From Micropterus salmoides (taxonomy: Eukaryota; Chordata; Actinopteri; Centrarchiformes; Centrarchidae), in the NCBI RefSeq assembly GCF_014851395.1, contig NW_024040040.1, forward strand, positions 19,287,000 through 19,350,999: a DNA stretch of 64,000 nt, given 5' to 3'. Of this stretch, positions 11,901 to 24,792 are shown in pieces (the stretch's first letter is position 1; the number at the start of each line of letters is the position of its first letter). The notes under the pieces were generated by a model that saw only the letters and a program-made list of their open reading frames with translations, did not search any database and was not told the DNA's origin. The position numbers and the translations under genes were made by a program.

Positions 11901-14900
11901 TTCATGGTCAGCCAGGGGCCCTTAAGGTTAAGGGCCCCTGGCTGACCATGAACCCAAGATTGGGCCTCACTGCAGTACACCATTTAGATTAAGATAAACA
12001 AACCATAAAATACAGTGTGTCACTGGGTCACAGTTAACAGAGTGAAGACACAGGTATGCTGTGATAAATACCACAGTTTACTGGGGAAATGTTTTTTCTG
12101 ATACACTGTCTGTGTAAGATTTGTTGTACTTTGAACAGTTTAACAATACTCATAAACCTACAAGTTAACATTTCAGTGTTTGCCTTACTCACCGTAACAC
12201 AAAGGGGCACATGGGGACAGATCTATCCAGCTTTCTATCTACATACGGTCACTATAGTAGATCATATTTTAAGATTTTATGATTATTTGTGATCTGTAGC
12301 TGACCTTAACTGCTAGAGATGCCCCAGTGGCCTAATGGGTAAGGCACTATCCTCCTAAGCCAGGGATTGTGGGTTCAAGTCCCATTGGGGGGAGGATTAG
12401 CAATAGAGAGTTGTTCTCTGGAAAAGTCCGTATGTTTTAGGATTCCAAAATACATTGTTACTTTAGATATAAAATATTTTCCCATGACTCATCCAAAAAA
12501 AAAAAGAGTTATATATTGCAGTATAAAGATGCCTGAATGTATGCACGCAAATGCGCAATAAATCATTTAATTTCAGTGAAATGTTGTAATCCTTGTGACA
12601 AAGGATCCTCTTTTTCATCCGAGAATTATGCTTCTTGTACTTTGAAAATATGCCAATCGTGTAATTTATGTAATACACTGGGTTTGAGTGAGTACTCAAT
12701 TGAAGGGAGTATCTGGTACAGATAAAAATACTATTGTTAAGCATGAGTATCATCACAGTAAAATGTGTTAATATGTTTTCTAATGAACTATTAAGTAGAG
12801 GAACTTTAAAAGAAAATGTTAAATTTTACTATTGTAATCAAAAACAGGCTGTTCTGTAAATAGTTATCTAATAAATGTAGCAACTTCCGATGAACCCATA
12901 TCAATTTCAGGCTTAAATAAATAACTTCAGTTAGTCTCTACTTTGCCCTGACTATCCTCTGACAAGTCCTCTCTTGTTCACCACTTCTCTTCACCGGCAA
13001 TCCTATCCCTCACCTACTAAGCACAATAGCTCATCCCAGTGGCCAGGAGGCTGTACTGCCACATTACTAGGTACTAATGATGTCCACAGCATCCCTGTTG
13101 TGACTAGTGTCAGAATCATGAAAATGACTCCCTGTAACACAGCTGACTTGTCAAATCTGATAACTGTCCCCTGCACTTCAAAACTGGCTTTGGGGCCTGC
13201 CACTAATGATTGTTCAAAGGGTCAAAAAGGGTCAGCGCAAAATCTGGATAATATCCCTTTGAAAATGGCCTTGGTGAATCAAATTCAAATAATCCTAAAT
13301 GATTTCTTTTTATCACGTGATTTGGATTTTTTATGTGTAACTGAGACATGGCTTAATATTGGTGATCTAAGTCCTCTTTCTGAACTCTCCCCCAATTTTT
13401 TTTGTTCTCCCAGAACAACAGGTAAGGGTGGAGGCTTAGCAACTGTCTTTAAGAATCGCTTTACATGCAGACTTCTGTGGGTTGACAACTACACTAGCTT
13501 TGAGGTGCAAGTATTTAAAGCTGAACTGGCCTGCCCATTACTTTGTGCACTTGTGTATAAACTACCAAAGTAAGGACTTTTTTCAAGAATTTTATGTCAT
13601 TGTTTGTGCCCAACTTTGATAATTTTTTATCATCATTATCACATCATTATCACATTTTTATCCTTGGTGATTTTAACATTCATGTCTGTTGCCCTTCAAA
13701 GCCATTGGTTAACCAGTTTCTGCAACTTGTGGACTCATTTAATCTCTCTCAGTGGGTTACTGGTCCTTCACATGAACATGGACATACACTTGATCTGGTT
13801 TTATCATTAGGTTTTCCTGTTTTAAAACTGGATTGTACTATTTTATCTGATCATAAACCATCTTTAATGCTTCACTCTCATGTCCATTACCAAAACCTCA
13901 AATGCCAGATCGCTATGTCCGGGCACTTAATTAATCCACAGCTAGGGTTAGGGTTAGCAATTCTCTGATGCCTTTATAGCTTCGCCTTTTGCTAAACTTA
14001 CAGAGACATTGTCCGCCTCCGTGGGCACAGAGGCACTAGTCACTCTCTTTAATTCCACTGCCACAGACATCCTTGATACAATTTCCCCGCTCAAGCTTAA
14101 GAGATCCAAAGTCAAAGCTCAGCCTTGACTTAATAGTGTACCCATGCCCTTAGCTAGGAATGCAGGAGGGCGAGAGGAACTGGAAAAAGATCATCTGAGC
14201 TTGTCTCATGCCCTGTCTCTTTAAATTGTTTTGAACCTGTTGCCTTGCCAGAACTGATCGACATAGCCTCATTCATGAAGCCTTTTGTCTATAATAAATA
14301 GCTCTCTTTTAAATGGAATTGTTCCATCCACTTTTAAACATGCTGTAGTTCAGCCTCTCATTAAAAAACCCAATCTTGACCCTATGGATTTTAATAATTT
14401 TAGGCCCATTTCTAAATTATCTTTTATGTCTACAATATTGGAGAGGGTCATTCTTTCTTGACTCTCCTCGTTTTTAGCTGAAAACAATGTGCTGGATAAC
14501 TTTCAGACAGGTTTCAGGGTACATCACAGCACAGAAACGGCACTGCTTAAGGTACTAAATGAGTTGTTGCTGTTTGGTGATACTGGAAATTGTGCTATTT
14601 TATTCTTGCTTGACCTCAGCGCGGCTTGTGACACTGTTGATCATGACATCCTCCTGGATCGCCTCCAGCAAGGGGTTGGTATCCAGGGTGTCGCACTACA
14701 GTGGTTTCACTCTTATTTGAAAGACAGAACTTTTTCTGTTAACATTGGTAACATTTCCTCTTCTTCAGCAGCAATTAAATGCGGAGTACCTCAAGGTTCA
14801 ATCCGCGGGGCCAATCTTATTTTCTTTGTATATGCTCCCCTTGGGCTCCATTCTCCATAAACATAAAATATTATACCACTGCTATGCTGATGACACACAG

Positions 14901-17900
14901 CTGTACTTACCTCTGAAGCCAGGTGATTCAAAGTCCTTACAGTCCATTTCCAACTGTCTAAATGGTATTAAGCGTTGGATGGCAATAAACCTTCTCCAAC
15001 TAAATGGAAACAAGACAGAAGTAATATAATTTGGTTCCCCAAACTCAATTGAGGAACTGTCAAAAAATCTGGGCCCCCTGTCCATTAATGTACAACCCTT
15101 TGCTAGGAACTTAGGGGTTATCTTTGATTCAGCATTAAAATTTGACAAACATATAAACTGTTGTTAAAGGTAGCTTTTTTCATTTAAGGACCATAGCAAA
15201 ACTTAAATCCATTCTCTCTGTAAAGGACCTAGAAACTGTCTTGCATGCTCTTATATCCTCTTGAATTTATTACTGCAATTCCTTGTACTCTGGCATCTGT
15301 CACTCATCTTTATCACGCTTGCAGCTTGTTCAAAATGCAGCTGCTAGATTGTTAACTGGTACAAGGAAGAGGGACCATATTTCCCCAATACTTGATGCTC
15401 TTCACTGGTTACCAGTCAAGTATAGAGCCGGTTTTACGTTGCTGTTAATTGTTTTTGAGGTGTTACATGGACTGGCTCCATCTTATATTTCAGAGCTCCT
15501 AAAGTTTAATCACTCGTCCAGACCCCTCAGATCATCAAACCAATCCCTCTTGGCCATCCCACAGTCTCGTATGAAAACAAAGGGTGACCGTGCCTTTTCA
15601 GTTGTGGCCCCGAGACTGTGGAATAATCTACCCCTGATTATTAGATCGTCCCCCACAACATATTTTTATTCTTTGGCATTTGAGTCTGTTTAGGGGCACC
15701 TGCGCTCGTGTTTTTATTTATCTATTTTGTATCTAACTGTGTTTTTTTTTCTCTCTTATTGCTGTATGTCATTAATTGTTTGGTCTGTTCTAATTTATCT
15801 GGTTTTAATTTTTATGTCTTCTACTGGATAACTTGTCCAGCACTTTGGTTAACTCTGGTTGTTTTTAAATGTGTTTTATAAATAAACTTGACTTGACTTG
15901 ACTAGTCTGCCCACATCCAGGTTAAGCCCCGCCCATTCTGAGTACAGATACAGTTACAGTGTGGTGTACTTGCTCATCAATATAATAATACATGACTTTC
16001 GTGGTTTCTATACACATACAACTTGTTGATAAGCCTTTGCACAACTTTAAAAGTACACTTATACATTCAGGAAAATTATCTTATCTTCTTCCTAATCTTC
16101 ATCTATCTTCATTAGTGACTTGTTCCTGTCAGATCTATGCTTTGGCTGCTAACAGAAATAGAAAAACTATTGCTATACGCTAAGAACGTGGTTTGATGTT
16201 CACACTGTGACAAACGCACTCTAGTTTGTATATAAAGAATATTATTTGGCTCTTAACTCTATATTTAAAATACCAAGAATTTAACAGAACACAACTCATA
16301 TGTCCAGATGGCTCTCCTGTTTACAGTACAGGTCTCCATATAAGGTTGACTCCTCCCTACAGTTCTGCGAGGTCCTAGTGAATGTTGACTCTAAGCTGTC
16401 ACGTTGGGAGGCTTATGTGAAGGGCAAGTCATGTGGTTTTTAGGCCCCTAGACAAGCAACGCTGGGCTTTTCTCTGTTGAGGTCAAAGGGAGAGCCCCAT
16501 TGTAGATGACAACCTAACTAGGGAGTGAAAGTTTCTAGAGACATTTTAACCATTTACCAATATAATGGACCTGATCCAGCCACCTCCTTTTTTCAGTTAG
16601 ACTACAGTGATCTCCTAAATATGTAGCAGCCCGGCTTAGATAGAGTGTAAAAACATGCATGTTTAGGTTAATTTCTCTAGTCACCTGCTTTGACAAAGGA
16701 ACTGTCCTAGATCTAGTGTTGGTCCCTGCAGCACAGTGGCTGCCCACTGCTCGTAATTAGTATGGGTTAAATGCAGAGAACAAATTTCACATGCATTATA
16801 CTGTGTATAATTGCATATGAGACAATAAAAGTTTATTTGATTTTGATTTATTCTATTTAAAGCTTTGCTGACCAAGAGTGTCACAAACACAACCAGCTCT
16901 GTTAAGGGACCTGTTCTGCCAGCATGCATGAAAAGAAACTATGTCGAGTCACAGGAGATTAAAACTGTGTGGGAAATATTTGCTTTAACCACAAAGCTGA
17001 ACTCATAGATGTCTTTTTAATGTGTCTTAAGTTAAGAGTTTTTGAAAATGTAACAATCAGCTTTAGTTGCAGGATTTTAGAAATACTGAGGCCATAAAGT
17101 TTGGCTGAGGCTGTTATAGTAAAGATTTTATTTTATTTATTCATTTATTTTTGCCTGCTTTGGGTGGAAAATGGCTAACCAGTATCCTTCGCAGTTATAC
17201 TGTTTTAAAAGATATATCTGGAAATTATCAAAGTATATTAGTCATATGTAATGGATACAAAAATGCAAGCATAGTTGGGGAGAAAGCCTGTGTAGGCATA
17301 GCAACAAACACAAGAAAATGTACATGATTATATGAAGCCATGTACACCATTTGACCTCATGGTATCTTAGGCTTAAATTTTAAAATAAAGGTGATATAGT
17401 CAGTGATTATGATCCTGGCAGACTATTTCCACACCGGCTTTCTACTAAAAAATTTAATTTACACATAGTAACAGGTTTCTAAAGCCCCATGTGACCTCTT
17501 TGTCCTTAATAGTAGCTACAGCCCTGAGCTGAGTAACTCGTATTTTTATTTTTTATTTTCTCATACTAATATTTGTCACCAAGAGACACACAGCTTTTGG
17601 GATTTCTGTTTATTGAGAGCAGAGATTTGAGGAGGGATGTTTTAAACAATGAAAGGATGAAGGAACATATAAAGGATGAATGAGGTCAAGTGGAGCTTGT
17701 TGAGTCCATTGAATGACGGTTGGCTTGGAAAACCCATCAATCAGTTCCACCTACACTCAGGAAATGAAAAGACATGCTTACATTGATGGAACAGGAAATT
17801 AAAAGTGTGTTTGATGTCTGTGTTGTCTTTGTTCCTGAGCGAAGACAGCCATAACTCCACAACAGCCACAACATAATATTATAAGATATCTCTTTTGCAG

Positions 17901-20900
17901 CTACAACAATGTGGATTGATATGAGGAAAGGTTTTTGGTGACCTAAAACATTGCTAGTAAGTGTTGGATTGGATTAGTTCTTCAGAATAATTTTGCAGTT
18001 TTAATCCTTTTTTAGGATTTTTGTAATCCTAAAAAATAAAATTCTGCCCTCCTCCCTACCCAAATCATTTTCATACAGTCCCTAAGTTTATTTCTTTTAT
18101 CTTTTCAGAATAATGGCTCTGACAATGAGAAACAAGGCCTTGACAACTTGGCCTACGAGTATGGGAGTCAGAGGGAACTCTATCCTCCACCCAAAACTGC
18201 ATCCACTGCAACTTTTAAACTCCTGGGACTCCCCCCTGAGCACCAAGTCCAAGCCATCGAAAGCAGAATCTCCGGCCTGAATGGAGTACTTACTGTCAGC
18301 TTGTTTTTACCCAGCAGCTTGGCCAAAGTGGACTATGATACCTCAGTTATCACAACCAAAGACATCGCCCTGAAGTTCCAGAACATGGGAGTCAATGTAG
18401 AGTCAGCGGTGCAGATCAAGGTGGATGGTTTGCATTGCCAATCCTGTGTGCAGTCGGTTGAGGGACAGATTGGTCCTCTAACTGGGGTTTCACATATTCA
18501 GGTGTCTCTTCAAGATGGCACAGCAATGATTGTTTACCAGCCCCTTCTAGTTACACAACAGGAGCTGAGAGACAGGATCGATGATATGGGTTTCAGTGCC
18601 ACTTTATTAGCTGATGATGCATCTGGTCCAGATATCCAGACTGTGACCATTTGGATTGTAGGGATGACTTGCAACTCTTGCATGCAGTCCATAGAAGGGA
18701 GGATCTCTCAGATGACAGGAGTGCAGTCCATAGTGGTGTCACTGAAGGAGGAAAAGGGAACAATAACCTTTGATCCCAGTCTGATGGAGCCTGAGCAGCT
18801 CAGGGCAGCTATCGAAGACATGGGCTTTGGTGCATCACTTGAAGGTAACAACGAGACACTTTTACTCGTAATTATATTTTGTTGGTTAAGGCAACTGTGA
18901 GTGCAGAGGTTTTATTTTTGAAAAGGGAGAACCAGCAACTTACTCATCATAGTGACAGGAGAGATAAAAGAGAAAGAAACACGCACGGGCAGGGATACTC
19001 AAATCAGAGCTTCTAGCTAGCAAAGCTACAGTCTGGAAGTATTGCAACGGTAAGGCAAATTCCTTTGTTTTTGTTGTTCACTGAAGACATTTGGGTTTGA
19101 GATCAAAAGATGAGAATGAGAATTTGGTATTGCTATTCATATCTAGATGTGTTAAACAAAACTCGGGACATATCACCCTTTGTTAGAACCCACCCATTTT
19201 TCAAGTGAGCAAAACTATTGGAACATGTGACTGACAGATGTTTCTTGTTGCCCAGATGTTACCTTTTAGGTCGATTGTCCAAACATTAAATAGCTCTGCA
19301 TGACTAGTCGAAGTTTTCATCCTTGGTTCAAACCTATAAAGACTGCATTTCCTTTTAAAGAGGATAAATCAACATGAAGACCAGAGAGCTGTCTATGGGA
19401 GAAAAGCAAGCCATTGTCAAGCTGAGAAAAGAAGGAAAATCGACCAGAGCCATTGGACAAACATTGGGCATAGAAAACACAACAATTTGGAACATCCTGA
19501 AAAAGAAAGAAACTACAGGTGTACTGAACAATAGACATCGAACAGGTCGGCCAAGGAAAACAGCAGTAGTTGATGACAGAAATATCATGAGAGCTGTGAA
19601 GAAAACCCCCAAAACATCAGTAAGTGACATCACCAACGACCTCCACAGCGCAGGGGTGAAGGTATCACAATCCACTGTTCGAAGAAGACTCAGAGAGCAG
19701 AAATACAAGACTCAAACCACTCATCAGCAGTAAGAATCAGAAGGCCAGATTTGCAAAGAAGTACAGAAATGAGCCGCAAAAGTTCAGTAACACAATCTTA
19801 TGAACTGATGAGACCAAGATTAATCTCTACCAAAGTGATGGAAAGGCCAAAGTGTGGAGAAAGAAGGGAACTGCTAATGATCCGAAGCATACAAGCTCAT
19901 CTGTGAAGCATGGTGGAGGTACTGTCATGGCTTGGGTGTGCATGGCTGCTTCTGGAACAGGCTCAGTAATATTTATTGATGATGTAACTGATGATGGTAG
20001 CAGCAGAATGAATTCAGAAGTGTACGGAAACATTTTGTCGGCCAATTTACGGAGAAATGAATTGAAAATAATCGGGAGGAAGTTTATCATGCAGCAGGAC
20101 AATGACCCAAAGCACACTGCCAACAAAACAAAGGACTTCATCAGGGGAAAAAAGTGGAAGCTTTTAGACTGGCCAAGTCAATCACCTGACCTTAACCCAA
20201 TAGAGCATGCATTTCACCTCCTTAAGAGGCGACTGAAGGGAGAAACACCCCGAAACAAACAAGAACTGAAAGAACCTGCGGTAAAAGCCTGGAATAGAAT
20301 CACAAATGAAGAATTCAACAGTTTGATGATGTCGATGGGTCGCAGGCTTGAGGCAGTTAATGCAAGCAAGGGTTATACCACCAAATATTAAATGTTATTT
20401 ACTTTAAGATTATTTGTTCCATTACTTTTGCTTACCTACGAATGTTGTGGTCTAATACAAAGGGTGATATGTCCTAAGTTGTTTAACACATCTAGATGTG
20501 AATACCAGGAAATAAAAGCAATTCCGAACTCTTGTCTCATACTCATCTTTTGATCTTAAACCCAAATGTCTTCAGTGAACAACAACAAAAAAGCAATTTG
20601 CTTTACTGTTCCAATACTTTTGGAGGGGACTGCAGCTTAGCATAGTCTAAAGACTGAAACAAGGGGAGTCAAATTCTGGTCTGCTAGTAGTTTGATATGA
20701 CAGTTTCAGCTGGTTAAGTTTTACCTCTGTGCTGTGAGGGCAGTTTTTTAAAAAGAGCACATTTGCATTGTCCATTGTTTTTAACAATTTTCACCATCAA
20801 CCTTTTCTCCATTAGCTAGTTTTGAACGTGCTATTTCACCATTATCCTGGGTTTTCAGGTAAGGTGATAGTTATGTGCCACTTGCAAGCGGTCCTGTTCA

Positions 20901-23900
20901 GGTTGCATGAAATTTTGTTCCATGTCATTCTGGACCATCCGGAGTTCACATATTGATTATGTTGGGGTTAGCAACTGTGTTAAATGCCTGTTTACAGCAG
21001 TGGTGTTTTTGGAGTGAAGAAACAGTTGTTGGTAATGAATAGAATATTGCAGCATGTGACATAGAGGGTACAATGAGTAAAGGAAATACAAGTTAACACA
21101 AGTAGTGAATTTGTGACATTTTTATCATATCACAATATAACTGGAAAAAGACCCTCAGGTCTTCGGTTCGTTTATGTTTCCCAGAAGAGGAGTTGCTTTT
21201 AGAACACAAGCATTAGTAGCATTGAACTGGTTTTTCAGCTCAACCAGCTTGAGGTAGAAAAGAACCCATTGTTAAATGCCCTCGAGCGGCTTATGTTGGT
21301 GTCATTCAAGCAATGGGTTCCATCCCACCCATGAATTCTTGTACATGTTATGTTGTTTTTAGCCTCATGCACTACCAAAAAATATGTTTGTTACAGTGCA
21401 GGGTAGAAAAATCATAGCTCAGTATGTGGAGGTGGAACTTTACAAAGGCAGCACCTGTACATTGATTAAATTATTTTAAGTATAACCCGCATATTGCTTT
21501 GGGCCTCTGAGCCAACAGGACACCTCATATTCACCTCACCGCTGTTTCCACCGGTTACTGTGGCAACCAGATAAGTATGCTCTCCAGTGCAACACTGGAG
21601 GACTCCAATGCTGGCCGGGGCTTTCTTGTTGAATTTAATGACGAAAACAGCTTGCCAAGACATGGAATTAATAAGCAGATTCTTTCATGTACCTTTCAGG
21701 GTCGAGCTTCTTTTAGGCAGCTGGATTGACGTTTGTAGAGACAAGTGCAGCTTTTTGTGCTTATGTTCAATAGTACCTTAAACTTGTGCTTTAAGATCTC
21801 CAGATTGAAAAGTTCGGTAAGATATTCAGATATAACGTTAGATGTCAATAACAGAATGAAGCAGGGTGTTTCTACAATTTGAAAAGCCTCCCTTGCTAAA
21901 TTAAGATGGATTATGCAATTAATTTACTTGCCCACTTTCAGCTTACTTTTTAGTTTGCCAAGATATGCTGTTGTTGTTATGTTAGCTGGTAGCAGGAGAG
22001 TTGTGAGTTTCGCTGTCTGGAGCTGGTGTGCTGGCTCTGAGACCGTCTCGTCCTCTCTGCATGTTAGCTTCATAGCAGTAGCTGTAGCGACAATTTGCTG
22101 ACCCAAAACTACGCTAACATTAGCTGCATAACTTCCTGTGTTGTTGTTCGCTCTGGTTATTATGGTATTTGTCTTGGTATTTGATTGCTCCAGAATTGCA
22201 TAACCCACCTTTAAGGTCAGGAAGACAAAATGGCAAAAGGATGGCTGTGGCTCAGGAGGTAGAGCGGGTTGTCTCTTAATCGGAAGGTCAATCCCCGGCT
22301 GCATCCTTGTGTCCTTGGGCAAGCTACTGAACCCCGAATTGCCCCTGGTGGCTGTTCCACCAGTGTACGAATGTTAGTTTCTGTTTAAGCAGTTAGGCTG
22401 TAGTGTGTGAATTCAGATGTAGTATAAAAGTGCTATGAGTGGTCGAAAAGACCCAGGCGCTATACAAATATGGAGCACTTATCCAATCCAACTTTGTTTA
22501 TAAAACACATGAAAATAGCAGTTGACCAAAGTACAATCAAAATGTAGGGGAAAAAACATTAAAACAACACTGTTAAAACAATAAGGACAAGATAGTGAGT
22601 AAAAATCTGTTTTAGTGCCGCTGACTTTATTCCTTTTTCTTTAGCACCTACATCTGCAAAGAAAATCCAGACTCATGAAAAGACCAGGGCTGTTAGCTCT
22701 GGACCTTCTGACCTTTCTGACTTGCAGTCACCCAATAAGGCGGGAGTCAGCAATGGCATTGGACCACAAGCAACCTCTGGAAGCGAGATTAAAGTACAGA
22801 AATGCTTTATTTGTGTAATGGGAATGACATGTGCCTCCTGTGTGGCCAACATTGAGAGAAACCTACCTAAACACAAGGGTAAGCAAGCTTAAATGTTGTC
22901 ATACAATATTTGTTTTAGTTAGTACATCTAATGGCAGTATTTCACGAATACTTTGACTTCTAGGAATAATCTCTGTGTTGGTGTCACTAATGGCTGGAAA
23001 GGCAGAGGTGAAATATGATTCAGGAGTCATGGACGCTGCAGCTGTAATTCAGCTCATAGAAGACTTAGGCTTTGGTGCCAAACTGATAGAGGACAATGCA
23101 GTTACACATGGGAAACTGGACCTCACTGTAAGTCTTCACATGATGCAGCATTTCCAGTTGAGAAAAATGTAATATATTTAATGCTTTCTCTGTGTTAAAG
23201 ATAATACATGCTATCTTCCCAAAATACCAAAGTCATTTATTTCCACCTATTTTCACTTGTAGATAACAGGCATGACATGTGCATCATGTGTCCACAACAT
23301 TGAGTCCAAGCTCACCACAACCAAAGGGATCCTCGGGGCCTCAGTTGCTCTGGCAACCAAAAAGGCACAGATCCAGTTTGACCCAGAAGTGCTTGGAGCT
23401 CGAGATGTTATCAAGATCATTCAGGTAATGATCAATTTATATTTTTTAACCTCCTGACTTGTAAATCTTTGACATTACATTATCTTTGTTTGTTTCTCAT
23501 TCTAGAGCATGGGTTTTGAGGCCAGTCTGGCGAAGGCAGGCTTCAAAAACAACCTTGACCACACGGAAGAAATTCAACAGCAAGTATCTGGTTTAAATGT
23601 CCAGTTGCCATTGTGTAATTTAACAGATTTCTGGTTGGCACATATTTTGGTTAAGTCACAGAAAGGGAATGTCGACGAGCAATACCGGTTGCACGAGGAT
23701 TAAACTAACAAGAGCTCAGGAGCAGAGGAAGGAATAGACCCATGCGTTACCGATACCAATACCAATATCAATACTTTTTACATATTTTATTTCTAGTTTA
23801 ATGTGACCTCCCCCCTCCCGTTTCTGTATTTATGAGAGAAATATGGAGTAGGCTGTAGCCTTACCAATTCAAAATAATAGCTGCATAATGACAAGACATC

Positions 23901-24758
23901 AAACTATTGTCATATTCTTTAATTATAATAAAAATATCCGTCTCAGGGCTGCCGCTTCATCAACATCAACATCATCCTATTATTGTGACAGACTTAATCT
24001 CAGATGTTTAGCAAAGTTTGCAGTGTTGCCAAAGTATTTCACTGTCTTTGCACACACATCACACACAGCCTCATTATTACCTTCACAGCTAAAATACAGC
24101 CAGATGTGACGGCTTTTACAGTCAGCCAGAGTCAGTATTCAATCGCGGGAAATGTAAAGGGCTGCAGCAGCTTACTTCAAAGAAGCTCCGTCATAGAGCC
24201 GTAGCCAAGCATGACTTTGACAGGCGGAAGGAAAAGTAGTTCCTATCAACCGAGTATAATTAGACCATCCTGGTGACAGTAAGATACTTATGATAAAACA
24301 CACACTCACTCCAAATGACTGAGTTTAGATATAGATCTTTTTATATGAGTATCGATCCTAGAGCAGGAAACGTTGGTATCAGAAATATCGATACTTTAGG
24401 ATTGATCCGCACATCACTAATTCCTGGCTTAGGAGGTCAGTGCCTTATCCACTGGACAATATCCAAAAAGTTTTATGTCCTGTTTCCATTGTGTACTTTA
24501 ACATATTTATGGTTGGCACAGAATTATGGTTAGGACATAGAAAGGGATCGTTGTTGTCAAGCAATAGTGTTTGGATGGGGACTAAACTAAACAAAAGTTC
24601 AGTGGCAAAGAAAGGAATAGACCCATTAAGATCTGGATTTAATGGCCAGCACCCCAGATGGGACAATCCCTGGCTTAGGAGGCCAGTGCCTTATCCATTA
24701 GGCCACTGAGGCTACAAAAGAACCCATATACAGGTGCTGGTCATATAATTAGAATATC

Positions 24759-24792
<34 letters not shown>

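Larger units (their letters stand above)
9848..12929. other. atp7b intron 1 interval, mostly AT-rich unique sequence
   Basis: No coding frame was recognised. A C-run/(CA)n stretch sits at about 10388-10413. The interval includes the perfect palindrome at 11899 and the tRNA-Arg pseudogene at 12321, which are listed separately. The rest shows nothing I can name. Confidence 0.4.

Noticed and set aside
12321..12392. Functional tRNA-Arg(CCT) gene
   Set aside because: Mismatches in both acceptor and anticodon stems make a stable cloverleaf unlikely; kept as pseudogene.
24761..24790. (TA)n run as an independent feature of interest
   Set aside because: It is an expansion inside the left terminal repeat of Tc1 element B, a common kind of change.
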